Part shown: positions 28,897 to 42,729 of the stretch, piece after piece
How positions within the stretch are numbered: the stretch's first letter is position 1
Layout: each line of letters starts with the position of its first letter
Assembly: GCA_949126835.1 (NCBI GenBank)
Contig: OX421494.1
Location: 25,070,185-25,134,184 of the forward strand
From: Anisus vortex
Lineage: Eukaryota > Mollusca > Gastropoda > Planorbidae
Direction of reading: 5' to 3'
DNA length: 64,000 nucleotides
Notes under the pieces: generated by a model
Database searches by the model: none
What the model saw: the letters and a program-made list of their open reading frames with translations, nothing else
Told to the model about the DNA's origin: nothing
Program-made: the position numbers and the translations under genes

Positions 28897-30351
28897 ATAC
28901 TCCCCATGGTAGTAACGCGCAGTAGATTTTTCTCCATATGATGCAAGTCTACAAAATTTCGCCCCTGAAACCTTCAAATCTTCCCTGCTTATGACCCCTC
29001 ACACTCCCGTGAGGTGCCGCCTGATGTAATCACCTCTCTGCATCAAAGTATTGACACGCCCCTGCTTGTGTGTGTGGGACTTGACATGTATATTGTGCGT
29101 GAGAGAAAGACATTTCAATGGTGCCCCTGGGAGAATGCTGTAAAGTAATCGAAGAATTGATTTAATCCAAGAATCGATACTTTACGCTGTGCCATAAGAT
29201 CAAGCCATATCGTTCATCTGACACTGAGTCCAACTAACACTTCCTGAACTTACAAAAAAAAACAACTATAGAAATACTTCATAATGGGAAATTGGACAGT
29301 GTACACATATACAGTGTATATGTCAATATAATATGGAACTAGTTCGTATACAGTATTAATGACAGAAGTAAATAAATTATTGACTCCCTCAAGGGAAAAG
29401 TTCGATTGAATTCACGCTCTATATGTGGTGTTACGTATTTTATGATATCAATAAATATACTACTTTATGGGGAATATTTCCAGTAAATCATTACTAGATA
29501 TGCGATGCGATGTCCATGCTAAAGTTACGAGTTGAGTGCCAATATTTTGTGATAAGATGTTCCAATACATTTGGTGGTCAATATACGGTCGATTTTTTGT
29601 CTTAACGTCTTCCACGAAGACTTTCTAACCCGTAGGCTATTTGCACTCTGTATGACGGTATGCATTTTGTACGATGCCAATAAAAAAATGCTTCGTGTTT
29701 CGGTTATACGCGCCCTTTCGGAGCATCTATTCGCTCGAACTAATCAATAGATTATTGACACTAAAGTTACAGTTACAGACTGAATTCCTACACAGGTACG
29801 CAGGCTTCATACAAAAAGCAGATTTTAAAATATATGTAATGCTTAAACAACGGGTCTAACATATGCAAGGAAACGTGAAAGCAGCGGATGAAAAAGAAAA
29901 TACAATCAGACTTTTCTTCTCCTACTAAAGCACCAATGAAAGAATGGGAAACCTTATTTTCTATATAATTGCTATAAAATTACTCTTGAAAGTAAGAGAA
30001 GAAAATGATTACTATTTTATTACATGCATTATTGTATAATATTTTGAAAGACGTCCGCATAATTTTTTATTAGGCAAGATAATAAGCCTACTAAAAAAAT
30101 ATACTTTGTATATTGAAACTACTTTATTCCGATAACAGTTTTAGTTGTATATTTATAGAGAAAGGTTTTATAAAAAAGTTTTTTTTTTAAGTCAAAGGTG
30201 AAGGCTGGACAAACCACTACGTCTATCAGGTTCAAAAATCCGTGGCACTGGAACTGTCTGTTGCAAGCTTGCAGTTTACACAATTGATAGCCTCCATTGT
30301 ACTCAGTTTTTACTTTGATCTTTTTAAATGTTACATACACAAGCTCCCTTC
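28897..30351. other. Intergenic sequence
   Basis: This is unique AT-rich sequence. Short frames have no recognisable product. Confidence 0.4.
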
Positions 30352-30510
30352 TATACAGACGATTATTTCGCCCTGCTCTTATCCTCGGCTGAGGCCTAGT
30401 CTTGCATTCAGATAATAGCATTAATTCATGTTAAGATGTCGGTTTTCATAACTGTTTCAGGCAACCCCTTCCAATCCCGAATGCCACTTGCGAATATGGT
30501 ATTCTAATCT
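30352..30510 (+). repeat. SINE-like family B, copy 2
   Basis: ACAGACGATTATTTCGCCCT, GGCCTAGTCTTGCATT and GGCAACCCCTTCCAATCCC align with 16716-16860 and 48255-48415. Confidence 0.65.
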
Positions 30511-30890
30511 ATACGTAAATTTCCTAGCAATGTTAATGTATTTTGTTTTTCTTGTAATAGAGTAACAGATTTAAAACTTTAGATACGAGAGAACTCATTA
30601 CATAGTAGACAAAACTGATCGAATTAAAAAATCAATTACAAGTACCAATGCAAGCTTTGAATAGCATACACAATTCAACATCTATTATATCGTAAAATGT
30701 AATGACATCTAACAGACTTTAAAAAGATATGTAAGTTATATTACTCAAGTCAAGAAATCCCTCTGGTTAAAACGAACTCAGTTTTAAAACAAAAAAAAAT
30801 AGCTACCAATTGACAAGTCTTAACGTGTATGCATGCATAAAAGTTCACGAGAAAGAACATTTCCGGTCGAATTCGATCACATTATAAAAA
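30511..30890. other. Intergenic sequence
   Basis: Nothing is recognised. Confidence 0.4.
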
Positions 30891-31280
30891 AAAACATGTC
30901 TGCCATGTGTGCTATGTTACTGGTTGTAGGCTACGAAAATATGTAGAGAATTAAATTTTATTTCATTTCCAAAAAGATGGCGCCAAAAGAAAACGATGGA
31001 TTGTGAATGTCAGATTTGAAGAATCACCTATTTATAATCCCAATCTAATTGCTTGATGCAAAATAATTTTCGTGTTGTTGTTTTTTACGAATTTCCGCAT
31101 TGTGTTTTTTTAATTATCAAGGACGCAACTCTTGACTAACTTATTTTATAAACAAAAGCTAAATTTAAACCAATCGCGACTAACACTATGAGTATTAATT
31201 ATCGCCTACTCACTTTTGATGTTAAAAACGGATTCCTCTTAACTAATCTTGTAGCCGTTGTATATTTCTAAAAGACCAGA
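30890..31280 (+). pseudogene. THAP-domain fossil within a dispersed repeat
   Basis: From 30917 one frame reads VCYVTGCRLRKY, a stop, then LFHFQKDGAKRKRWIVNVRF. This is a THAP zinc-finger plan: C-x4-C, an F-x-F/P-K-D block, then R-x-x-W. The second Cys/His pair is not found and one stop interrupts it. Bases 30960-31275 recur inverted at about 49840-50172. THAP domains occur in P-element-type transposases and host THAP genes, so a P-like transposon relic is likely. Confidence 0.55.
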
Positions 31281-32880
31281 ACTGGCTGTCGATGTTGAAA
31301 TCAATTGTCAAACAGCACCAAAAGTATGGTTTTTATTTACGAAAATGGCGGTAAATTTCACCGAAGTTCACGCTCATCCCAGTTCAAAAGGTCACACATA
31401 ATTAAGACTTGTCAATAGTTTAGTTATACAGTAGATATATGCATACAATTCACTGGACATGTTGCGCCCAGGGAAGCTGATAAACTATGTAGCAAAATAG
31501 GTTTCAAAGAAATAAAAATTGTCAGTGTAGAAAGACTTGTCAAATTATTCTATGTGAAAAGATGTATACATGCTAGGAGAAACAAATATATCCCAGGGTG
31601 TATGTCAATGGATATTAATTATGTCAAAAGATGATTATGTTGAAATATGTCATATACTATGTCAAACGAGAACACAAATTATGTCAAAAGATATGTCAAA
31701 TTAAGTTAAAAGTTATCAAAGATATGTATAACTACATGGGATCAAAATAAGTCGGTGTCAGAAATGCCTTTTAATTATAGAGCTTAAAATCATATTCCCT
31801 TTTCCTGAAATCAGAAACCATCACATGTATCTTTATACCCTACGTGGATCAACAGGGGATCGGCAATAGCTGGACTATAAAGGAGAATAAGCACTCAACC
31901 CACACATTTTTTTTGTCCTCCCTCTAAATTCAATCCCCCGACATCTGGATAAAAAGAGTAAAAGAGCTTTGAATGATCAGGTCATGCACTTGATGTCCCG
32001 CTAAAAAACATTTGGGCGCCCGATCAGACTCCCTGGCTATTTCTAAACGGTCTCCCCCACAAGTCTCTGGTGATGCGGAAACTTCCAGAACTACAGAACG
32101 CTGGCTGCTTTATTCTTTCAGTCGATACCTGACCAATTCTGTTGGAATTATCGATCTGTGATGCCATTTCTTTTCCTGCCAAAAACAACAAACATCAACA
32201 ACCACAACGACTTCTATAGTAATTGTTTAAGTCTCGCGGTCCCGACTACTGTTTCCTGCAAGTATAATGTTGTGTATTCAAAATGTCAAACAAATGGGTA
32301 ATCGATTCTATTGTAACAATACTTACCGATTACTTTTAAGTTTATTGCTAGGAACTGATGTATGAACATTTGCATCAATACAGAAATCATAACAGTTATT
32401 GAGTTGACTTTTCTTGTTCTTATTTTGTTCATGTTTTTTTTTTTTTTTTTTTTTTTTATTGCTACATATTCCAGATCCTTGGTTCAACATATTGTGCTGT
32501 GTTGCACATTATGGTTTCTCTGGTTTACTGTGGATGCAGACCACCCCGAAAATACCAACTTTTAAAACAGCACCGCCCCCCGCCCCCGCCCCCCCCCCCC
32601 CCCCCGGTCCATTCTTGAGAAGACTCCGCACATCGTTTAAATATTATTTTTTTCGTTAATACGAGAATTTTGATGAAAAAGATCAAACGTTTTCTGGAAC
32701 CTTGAAAAAAAGAATGCTGTTTTATAGTCTATGGCACGCATTTATAGTTTATAAACATAGGCTTTCACAGTATAGGATTTTCTCTTCCAGATAGATAGTG
32801 ACTTCTACTGTATTGTTCTACATTCTTTGCTATAACATCGGAGGTATCAAATTTCATTGTTTTCTCAGTTTAGAGGTTTT
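31281..32880. other. Intergenic sequence
   Basis: ATGTCAAA words recur at 31540-31730 as a faint repeat. A T-run lies at 32433-32457 and a C-run at 32575-32605. No gene signal. Confidence 0.45.
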
Positions 32881-32914
32881 TTTTTAAATGTAATAGCATA
32901 TATAAAGATATATC

Positions 32915-33222
<308 letters not shown>

Positions 33223-33455
33223 CAGTATTCGCTGCATCTAAACATTTAATAAACTCAGTTACACCATATTAGTTCCAGAATGGCCATACGTTATTGGATA
33301 GGTTTGTTAAATACACAGACAATGTTCACAGTCCTAGATCAGCATCACCAGGGGATGAAACAAAGAGACTTGGTCAACATGCAAGTAGTGAAAGAATGCA
33401 ATTATTGAACTGTCACGTGACACTGTTCAAACAACCCGACACGCACAGAAATAAA

Positions 33456-33643
33456 GTAAAAGTATCCCGTCGGACAAAATTGATCCATGGGGCCGGTGAA
33501 ACAAGCGCTAACCAGTTTCTGTGGCCACGGCATAGTAGGGGACACTCTGCAGACCCCGAGAACAAACCCTAGCCTACACCATGATTCCAACCCAGGACCT
33601 TCGGTAGATCATCCGAACGCCCTACCGCTCGGCCACCTTGTCT
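33456..33643 (-). repeat. tRNA-derived SINE (minus), internally deleted
   Basis: It matches the SINE at 22303 in reverse: TATCCCGTCGGACAAAATTG, TTTCTGTGGCCACGGCAT and a decayed head with CCGCTCGGCCACC. It lacks roughly 60-80 bp of the middle. Confidence 0.75.
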
Positions 33644-33763
33644 CATATGCATAGAAACGGTGTGTGTTTTTAAACTATGATAATGTATGAACTATTTCAC
33701 AATCATCGTTACAGGCATTAGTTCTAGTTTAATTTTTTGTTATTCAGACATTATTATTTGAAG

Positions 33764-33764
<1 letters not shown>

Positions 33765-33816
<52 letters not shown>

Positions 33817-33956
33817 GGAGAGAAAAGGAGCGTGAGAGAGAGCGAAAAAAAGAGAGAGTGAGAGAGAGAAAATAGAGTGAGAGGGAGAGAGGGAGAGAGA
33901 GAAAAAATAGAGATGGAGGGAGAAAAGATATAGAGGGAGAGAGAGAGAGAAAGAAA
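33765..33956. repeat. (TA)n and (GA)n microsatellite
   Basis: An AT run at 33767-33798 passes into GAGAGA runs with AAAA interruptions. Frames here are low-complexity. Confidence 0.93.
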
Positions 33957-34342
33957 TATGTATTTGCCTCCAGGCTCCAATTCAATTCCGCACTGTTTAT
34001 ACCAAACTCATAAAATTTTCAATTTAAATTCTTGTTTTACTTTCTTTTCTTGATATTTAAAAATGGACAGTTGTACTACGGTTAACGTTGTAGTGGGATT
34101 AGAATTAATGAATCAACATCAATTTAATCCATTGTCCATTTATTTCAAATGTCAGCCATACTGTACTTTTTCCATTATGACATTTATGTTGAAAATCATT
34201 TCACCATCCTCTTACATCTCCATACACACACTCGCTGTTTATTTATGTTTCCCTCTTACTCTCCGTCTCTCTTCATATCTCTCTCTTCCTTTCTCCCTTC
34301 CCCACTATCTCTCTTCCTGTCTCGCTGTCTTCCTCTTGCTCG

Positions 34343-34485
34343 ACATCCCCGAGCGGCATCCGGGCACGGAATGGGTTAACTGAACAAAACAGGAAAACTA
34401 GTAACTTAACATTATTTAAAACACTAAAAGAAATCCAGGACTAGACTATAACCACGAATGTGCGTATGACGCAATAATCTTCTAA
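34343..34485 (-). repeat. SINE-like family B, copy 3 (minus)
   Basis: GGCATCCGGGCACGGAATGG, AACAGGAAAACTAGTAACTTAAC and TATGACGCAATAATCTTCT are the reverse complement of the family consensus. Confidence 0.7.
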
Positions 34486-35332
34486 TCAAATAGATGTTCA
34501 AATATTCAAATCGGATATTCCCACGTACTAATACCCTTTCAAATAAGTTTGCCCTCACTCCAAGAAACATATTTACTATCGACACGTGTATAATTAGTGC
34601 CAATAGTAAAAAGGGGAAATAACAACGTCCGTTAAATTAAACAGTAGCCTACTTTCATTAAAAGTATTTTCTTGCCGGTAATGAGACGGCCTCAGATTTC
34701 TATCAGCACAACAAGATGGTCAGTTTGTGTTCGGATGGGGGCGAATAAACTGCCCCATCGGGGAAACCCAAAAGAGACGAAGGGAGATAAATAGCTTATC
34801 CCGAAGGAGCTTTAAGGGAGAGAATTCATGTCCAGACAATATTCTCCACTAAATCAAATCAGACCACAAAATTGCTTTGTATTAAATTGAAAAAAAAAAG
34901 AAGAAGTTAGAAAGATATAAAGGTCTAGTGATTAAAATAATGTTTAGGCGGCAATTCATTGTTTCTTTCAGAAGACTTTTTATTTAAAGGTACAAGACTT
35001 TTTTCGTGACGGTATATAAAGAGTTAAGATGTTAATTATTTGTGTTATTGGTAGTTACTTCTTTCATAGACTATATTTTAACTAAAGTGCTTGTATTGTG
35101 TGAAAAAGAATCTTACGAAGATATGCGTAAAAAAAAAACCCAGATAGATAGATAACTACTCAGATTAAGTGACTGGGTGGGCGGATGGAAGGACGGAAGA
35201 GCTAACAGAGAGGCAGTCAGAGATAGTGAAAGATTGATAGATCAATGCATTGGATGGTTGAGATACATAGAAAGATAGATTGATCGATTATAGATATATA
35301 AATAGATATATAGATAGGTACATGATAGATAG
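34486..35332. other. Intergenic sequence
   Basis: Short GATA-like words appear from 35140 on. Nothing else is recognised. Confidence 0.4.
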
Positions 35333-35390
35333 ACGGATGAGCGTAGGACGCAATAATCTTCTTTATAGAAGGAGCGTCTATAATGCATAA
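35333..35390 (-). repeat. SINE-like family B, copy 4 (5' core only, minus)
   Basis: GAGCGTAGGACGCAATAATC then TTCTTTATAGAAGGAGCGTC is the reversed core of the family. It lies inside GATA-type repeats. Confidence 0.65.
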
Positions 35391-35413
35391 GATAAGATAG
35401 ATAGAAATACGAA

Positions 35414-35805
35414 AAGGGGGCCATCCATAAATGACGTCAAGTGATTTTAGCCTATTCCCCCCTCCCTAAGATCACCACAAGTAGTCACTATAAGTCAACC
35501 CCCCCCCCCTTTGTTTTCCTAAATGACGTCATAAAACGTTTCTAATTTCAGAATGACCACGTTTCAATTCACTTGTATTGATTGTCATTGTGGTTATAAT
35601 TATTACATATAAACAGTATAATTACTGTTGATTAAGTGTAGCTTAAAGTTAAAGTGGAAATTTCATTTCAAGAGGGGACGTCACATTGTATAAACACTTC
35701 TTACCCCTCGTCACATATTATGATCTCACATGTTTGACCCTCTCTCCCCCCCCCCCCTTTTTTTTACCCTTCGTTGCGGGTCACCAGTTATGGACGACTC
35801 CATAC
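35414..35805. mobile_element. MITE family C, copy 1
   Basis: The left end is GGGGCCATCCATAAATGACG and the right end GTCACCAGTTATGGACGACTCC, imperfect inverted repeats. The interior TAGCATGTTTCAAT...CACTTTCATT...GTCATTG block recurs at 35930-36189 and 51618-52012. No coding capacity. Confidence 0.65.
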
Positions 35806-35929
35806 AGACAGACAGACAGACAGATTGAAAGACGAAAGGATAGCTAGACAGATAAATAGATTTGTTATATATATAGATAGATAGATAGATTATATGGATA
35901 GATAGATAAATTAGAGAGATAGATGAGGT

Positions 35930-36189
35930 AGACGTCGTTAAATCTCCACAATGTTTCTAATTTTAAATTAGCATGTTTCAATACACTTTCATTATCATTG
36001 CTGTATAGGTAAATTTATAAACACTGTAATTAGGCCTACTCAAGTTAATTAAGTGAAACTTTTTTCAATATGCTCATTTTTCGCTCTGTAACATTGGTTA
36101 AACAGCCACTCCCCCTCGTCTTATATGGTCAAAAATGTTTGACCCCCTCCCTCCCTTTGGTTCTTAAGGCCATTTACGGATGGCCCCTA
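35930..36189. mobile_element. MITE family C, copy 2
   Basis: It shares AATTAGCATGTTTCAATACA and TTAATTAAGTGAAACTTTTT with the other copies. It ends GGCCATTTACGGATGGCCCC, and a GATA array starts immediately after. Confidence 0.65.
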
Positions 36190-36786
<597 letters not shown>

Positions 36787-37975
36787 GAGGTTGAATAAAT
36801 ATAAGAAAACAACAAGGCTTACCTTAATTTCAATATGTTATAAAGTTATATAGAAATATTATATCTTGGGAAAAGCACAGAATTAGAACAAATAGTTGCT
36901 AGCACAATTTTGTCAAGAAACGATCGGGTGATTTGAATCCCTGAAAACAAAAAAAAGCTAAACGGAGTCCTCAATTTAAAGCACTCTGGCTGTCGATGCG
37001 GCATTGACTTCTGTCAACCCACCCTTTACGCCACCCAGCACTGCACACCAGCTCGCTCTCGTCACCAGCGCTCCCGGCACCTGATTCTTGTCCCTCTCGT
37101 TCTCTTCCCAGTTTCGGCACATCCGTGCACGAGAGAGGTGATTAGAAGAACGAAAGTGAGGGGAAACATGGGGAGGGGGGGAGGTAGCGGGTGCTTGATA
37201 CTGCACATCGTTATTCTTCTCCCCCCCCCCCCTACCCTCAACTTGTCACTTAGGTACTACCACCAGACCACGTACGGAATAGAATCAACCTTTGCGGAAT
37301 GATATACATGTGCGAGGATGTGGACATCTTCTGCGCTTGGTCCGACGAGTACTTCACTTATTTTATATAGAAGTTAATTTTGTGCCCAGCTAGCTTCGAC
37401 TTCACTTCGGTAACGGCTATGCCAATGGGAATGAAATCCTTTAGTGTCAGCCGGCGTTTACTGTCAGGCAGCCCACAGTGTCTTGCACTTTCTGTTAGAT
37501 GTAACAATGTCATGTAACAATGTCATGCTGATAACTTCTACTGTGTGATCGATTGAATGACATGTATATTACTTGTGTGTGATCTAATGTGTGGATGCTG
37601 GTTGCTTGCTTGCTTCTGTAAGATTCAACAAAATGAGATTTAGATAACTACTAGTGTGTGATTTAATACATAGAATGGATAAAATAAAACATGTTATTTA
37701 GTACAAAACATATTTATAGATAATGATTTCATGCTTACGTAAGATATTCAGTTCATATGTCATATATCATGTAGAAAATGTGCTATGTAAGAGTCAATAC
37801 GCGAGCTGTAGTGATGTGAAACGTTCTTTATAAATAATATATAAATACTCGCACTTATTTCAAAGCAGATATCCAGCCTATCTGGGCACCAGAAAATGTG
37901 AAATTTTGCTTCAGATTTTGTTCTGCGCCAGCATTAAATTTATAGGATTTTTACCGTGAAGCGGAAGATTTTGGT

Positions 37976-38006
<31 letters not shown>

Positions 38007-38040
38007 GGGTGAATTTCGTTTCACTTTGATATCTTAGTTA
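36787..38040. other. Intergenic sequence
   Basis: TGTAACAATGTCA is duplicated at 37500-37525, and a G33 run lies at about 37973-38006. No gene is supported. Confidence 0.45.
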
Positions 38041-38170
38041 GCTTGGTCTCCTAGCCTAGAGTAATGTCCGTGTTCTTAGTTGTATGTTAAATGCGCTCTG
38101 AGCCTACATTATTTTTGTTGGCAGCGCTATACAAATGTTATTCTTATTTTTATATTATTAATTTTCATAT
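38041..38170 (+). repeat. Probable LINE/SINE 3' tail
   Basis: AATGCGCTCTGAGCCTACAT followed by GGCAGCGCTATACAAATGTTATT is a typical non-LTR retroelement tail hairpin pattern. Only the tail is recognised. Confidence 0.4.
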
Positions 38171-38478
38171 TGTAAAACTGTGATCTACTGTTACTAACCA
38201 TACTTATGTTTTCATTGTGAAGGGGCGCACTGTTTCTTGACATTTTCGGTAAGGATGGGTTTGTATTAGAAATAGTTACTTAGTTAGGCTTAGAGCGAAA
38301 ATGCGTCTTATGGCTGGTGTATTTTTTTCTAACTTTTACTCTGCTTGATTTAGATTTAGCGAATTTTGCGTCATTTTCATTTTTTTTCGATCGCTATATG
38401 GAGATCAATTTTTCCTAAATTAAAGCTCTACAAATTGCCTAAATGTAATTTATTATATTCTGACTCAAGCATATACTT

Positions 38479-38486
38479 TTTATTGC
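38479..38486. repeat. hAT target duplication TTTATTGC, left
   Basis: It is identical to 40093-40100 on the far side of the element. Confidence 0.9.
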
Positions 38487-40092
38487 CAGGGCCGGCTCTA
38501 GGGTATTTGACGCCCTAGGCGAAAACAAATTCTGCGCCCCATTAAAGTGCTTTCGGCGGGATCTGGGGTATGGAGCTTCGGGAATGTGTTTTTGTTAATA
38601 TAATTGTTATAACAAAGAATTTTATTTTATAACCTTATATTAATGGCTGGGATATGTAAACAAAACAGTTGAATGAAAAGTAACAATGGTTTTGCATTTA
38701 GTCTTTTGTTTTGGCGACTTAGGCCTATATAGATTAATAATTAGAAATCTAACTGATTTTTAGAAAAGTTACATAATACACAGTTTTACATTAGGTATAT
38801 GGGTTTATAGGTTTTATAATTGCATAATGTACAGTTCTCTTAATAAAAAAAACATAAACTAACAGTTATATTACAGATATATTTTCTGTTTTTATAACAC
38901 TTAAAAAATACACAAATAACTACGGTCCAAAAGTCACATTTAAATACTGATTAACAGTATTAATACTCCTAAAGACTAAAACCCTAATGGTACTTTTCTT
39001 GCTTTCTGATTAGCAAATTCTTGTATGAGGGCTTTTGAGTCTGTCTTGCTATCTCACTTTAAATATAAATTGTCGCCAGACCCGCAAGTCTCTCCTGACA
39101 CATTGAACTACGCAGATAGGTTTTAATTAGCTTTAGTTTTGAACAACTTCGTTCAGCACTAGCTACGGAAAGTGGCAACGTAAGCAAAATACGAAGGGCT
39201 ACACAATTGTTAGGAAATCCATTTTCAAGATTATGTTGGTAAATGTAGCTTAGGAATTTTTCAGGGTTTGATACTAAGTCATGGAGATGATGAGCAATTG
39301 CTCTTAGTTCAGAAGACTGTCCTACAGCAGCAATGGCAGATTCATGCAAACCTTCATCTTTTTCGATTGTTAATGCTTTTTCCAAGTTTTTGCACATCGA
39401 CTTAAACTCTGATGTAGTCTTGTTTTTAAGGTCAGGAATGTTGTACAAAAATGGTGCACGGGCGACACTTCTATGGGGGGGGGGGGCGGCAAATATAACT
39501 AGTTCATACCAGAAATTTTAGGAGTGTTGCAGGGGAAATAAAATTTGAAACACAAATTGTGACGAAAAGAATTAGTGAATAAGTATGGTACAATTTTTAT
39601 ACAATTGTTTACCTTTCAATAGGCTTACAAATGTTTCATAAAAGATTGGCTAATCTTGAATATTCCCAATAAAAGATTGCATTTTAAAATTTCTTTAATC
39701 ATAATAATTAACTAAGCGCAGGCACTAACCAAAGCAATTACAGTGAGCAAGGGGGCGTCGCTGAAACTTTTGCCCTAGGGCGCTACATAGGCTTTGTGAG
39801 GGCCCTGGTGAGGGGTTGCCTTTTTTCACTCCGCGATGCACAGCGAGGTTGCCAAACTAAGTACTGTTGGGGCATACTTTCCTATTTCCTAAGACAACTT
39901 GAATAAAATACCCTTCGCCTTTCATTACCTAGTAATTCATCTGCATATGCTAGTATAGCGCAGAAGCACTAAACTTAAATAAAGTTTATATTTTAAAATT
40001 CCCAAATTTAAAAAAATCCTCAATTTTGCGCCCCCAAAAATTGTGCGCCCTAGGCGGCCGCCTAGTTCGCCTATATGAATGAGCCGGCCCTG
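38487..40092 (-). mobile_element. hAT element, TIR CAGGGCCGGCTC, copy 1
   Basis: The 1606-bp element begins CAGGGCCGGCTC and ends GAGCCGGCCCTG, with a perfect 8-bp duplication. Subterminal GCGCCCTAGGCGG-type motifs are shared with the copy at 44593. It carries a transposase remnant at 39059-39448 on the minus strand. Confidence 0.92.
39059..39448 (-). pseudogene. hAT transposase C-terminal remnant
   Basis: 129 residues of open frame end in the hAT dimerisation region: LRILLTLPLSVASAERSCSK, then LKLIKTYLRSSMCQERLAGL. The S-A-E-R-S-x-S-K-L-K-x-I-K-T-x-L-R signature is clear. The N-terminal zinc finger and catalytic core are absent, so the copy cannot encode an active transposase. The same protein segment is present in the second copy at 45688-46050. 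Confidence 0.8.
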
Positions 40093-40100
40093 TTTATTGC
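40093..40100. repeat. hAT target duplication TTTATTGC, right
   Basis: It is an exact copy of 38479-38486. Confidence 0.9.
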
Positions 40101-40365
40101 ACAATGTGGGTGGTGCAAAGGGATCTAAGTAACTTTTTTTTAATGAGTTATCTCCACTGTTTTCAAGAACATTGAGTATATTTATACGATGGTCTTTGGT
40201 AAAACCTTCTAAAAGTTTGCAATATAGTTAAAAGGAAAAAATTGAGCACCTATCACAAGATTCTAAATTGTGGCCTAAAATGTCGATTTCTGCAATAATC
40301 TTGACTGAGCACCTTTTGCGAGTGGCCTGATGAATATAGTTTTGTTTTGTAATATTGCATTTTGT

Positions 40366-40610
40366 AAAGTATCCCGTCGGTCCAAACTGTTCCATGAGGC
40401 CGGCGAAGTAGCGTTCACCAGTGTCTGTGGCCACGGCGTAGTAGGGGATTATGTGACCAGCACAATGCCCAGACGCCTTTGCTTTACCCCAACCAAGGTC
40501 CGGTACCCATCAGCTGGATAGACATAGGGACACCCTCCAGACCCGAGAACAAATCCAGGACCTTCAGAACGTCAGACGAACGCGCTTATGCTAAGCCACC
40601 GTCCCCTCAA
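40366..40610 (-). repeat. tRNA-derived SINE (minus)
   Basis: TATCCCGTCGGTCCAAACTG, TGTCTGTGGCCACGGCGTAG and CCAACCAAGGTCCGGTACCC align in reverse with the copy at 22303. The box B end is decayed. Confidence 0.78.
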
Positions 40611-41073
40611 ATTGCATTGAGAACTTCACATTATTTACGATAATTTTAGGCTCCAAAATGGATCTTTGAAACACAATAGTCTACTGGCTAGAGGTCTGGA
40701 GACAAATACTTAGATTCGCCACTGGCTTCACGCTAGGGCCTTTTTTTTTCTCTATTTGTTTCTTCATTAGTAAAACAACACGTTTAACAGTATTTCACCA
40801 TTGTATTACACACATACACACCAGTAGCGTAGCCAGTGGGGGAGTAGGGGGAGCGGCCGCTCCCCCAACGACCATTTTCGAAAAAAAGGGCCTTTTCGGG
40901 AAAAATCATTTTATAATTTTAACAAGCCATGTAATACAATTTATACTGATTCTAATATTTTTTAAAATTGCATTTCAATGATTTAATTTGTTACAATATG
41001 ATTAATGAACCTTGTTAGATCTAGTTAGTTTTAGTTTAATTAAATTTGATACGAAGTGAAGGTCACACTCCAG

Positions 41074-42369
41074 CAGGGGTCGGCAAACTTTTGCTAATGG
41101 TGTGCCAAGCTGGAATTTCTAAATCATTCAGCGTGCCAACAGCCTAAAAGTCAACCTGCTCTATTATACTTGTTTTCTTATAAGACAAATAAGTAATTTA
41201 AATCCGTAGCTAGACACAGGCCAAAAGCAAAGGAACTCTATAAAGAAAATCGTTAAAGCGTTTTATATTTAATTTAATAAAATAATGTATATGTGATTAT
41301 CGTCCTTTTCATTAGCATTTATACCAAATACAAAATTATATTACCAAACTTTTACATTAAATGGTAACTAGTTTGTAAAGGTTATCATTTAGTTGTCAAG
41401 ATCTGATAGTATTGGTTATAATATTTTATTCTCAGTTTAACTGAGGTATTCTCTATTCATTTTAGTGGAACTTTTCCTGAACGACAATTAGCGGAATTGA
41501 TACAAAGTAATCATACAAACTCGGTAGTTAATGTAATGTTAAAAAAATGTGCATATTATATATTAGTCATTTAATATTTATAAAATTTTCAACTACTTTT
41601 TGACTTTTTGGTCATTATAAAGTCATAATTTGTAAATCATTTATTTTAATCTTTCACAAAATTTAAATTAAAAAAAACACATAATATTAGAAAAATTAGC
41701 GGAAATAAAAGTAGCTAGTTATCTCCCTTTAATAAAAAAAAATATTCTAAATTTGATTCTGTAGTAATGCCAAACAAGTAATGTTTTGTAATATAACAAA
41801 TATTACTGACTAATTATTATTTCTTTACATAAACTAGCGTTGTTGTATTCATTACAAGATTTAATTAATAAAGGTACAAAATTAATTTACGTTAAATAGT
41901 TGTAAGTAAACATTTCCTGCATTAATTATTTGTCCATTCAACCTTGAGGAATTTATCTCTTAAACAATTTGGCACATTTCATTAAAAGTTTAAAATTCAA
42001 CTGGCTACGTTTTCAAATCGCCAATATCCCTATACTTAATAAAAAAAAGTATCTACATCTAAGAAGGTTGTAGTAAGATTAAGCCAGTTATTCTTGAAAA
42101 GGTATGAATAAATCAATTTGAAAGTCTTGAAATTCAGCTTTGAGTGCTTCGACGTGCTTCTGAAAAAGCCCAACAATCTATCTTAATATATGCCTTTGTA
42201 AATGGAATTACATATAGTTAAATGTTGTGAAATTAATTTCACTCAATATAAATATTACTGAAAAATATAGTTGTTTTTGTTTTCATGAATCTTGGAGGTC
42301 TCTCGCGTGTCATTGAAAATCGCTCTGCGTGCCAAGTTTGGCACGCGTGCCTTTGGTTGCCGACCCCTT
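41074..42369 (+). mobile_element. Inner hAT-like element N2 within N1
   Basis: It begins CAGGGGTCGGCAAAC and ends GGTTGCCGACCCC. Shared interior words are TCATTCAGCGTGCCAACAGC, TAATCATACAAACT and TCTGCGTGCCAAGTTTGGCA. No coding capacity. Related copies lie at 27430-28660, 46703-46898 and 54912-57863. Confidence 0.75.
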
Positions 42370-42641
42370 TTCTAGTGGATACCAGGTCATAAGCAGGAAC
42401 AGAGTGGACAGGAACGGCCAACCGTTTGTGCATAACTTTTACGGGGATGTATCAATGGTGCGTGGACACAGCAGAGTTAGTCTCCGAGCCCCAAAGGAGT
42501 ACGCTCGCTCGCATTCTCAAAAAAAGGTGGGGTTCAAGTCTAGTGTACTCACCGAAAAGTACTAATGTGACTTAAAGCGCGCTGGCTTTCTCCTTCTCGG
42601 CCGTATACGTGTAGTGATCAAAAACCTGGTTACATAAACAT

Positions 42642-42727
<86 letters not shown>
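42642..42727. repeat. Poly(A) run, about 85 bp
   Basis: It is nearly pure A with one G and lies inside N1 copy 2. It may be the tail of a retroposed insertion. Confidence 0.95.
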
Positions 42728-42729
<2 letters not shown>

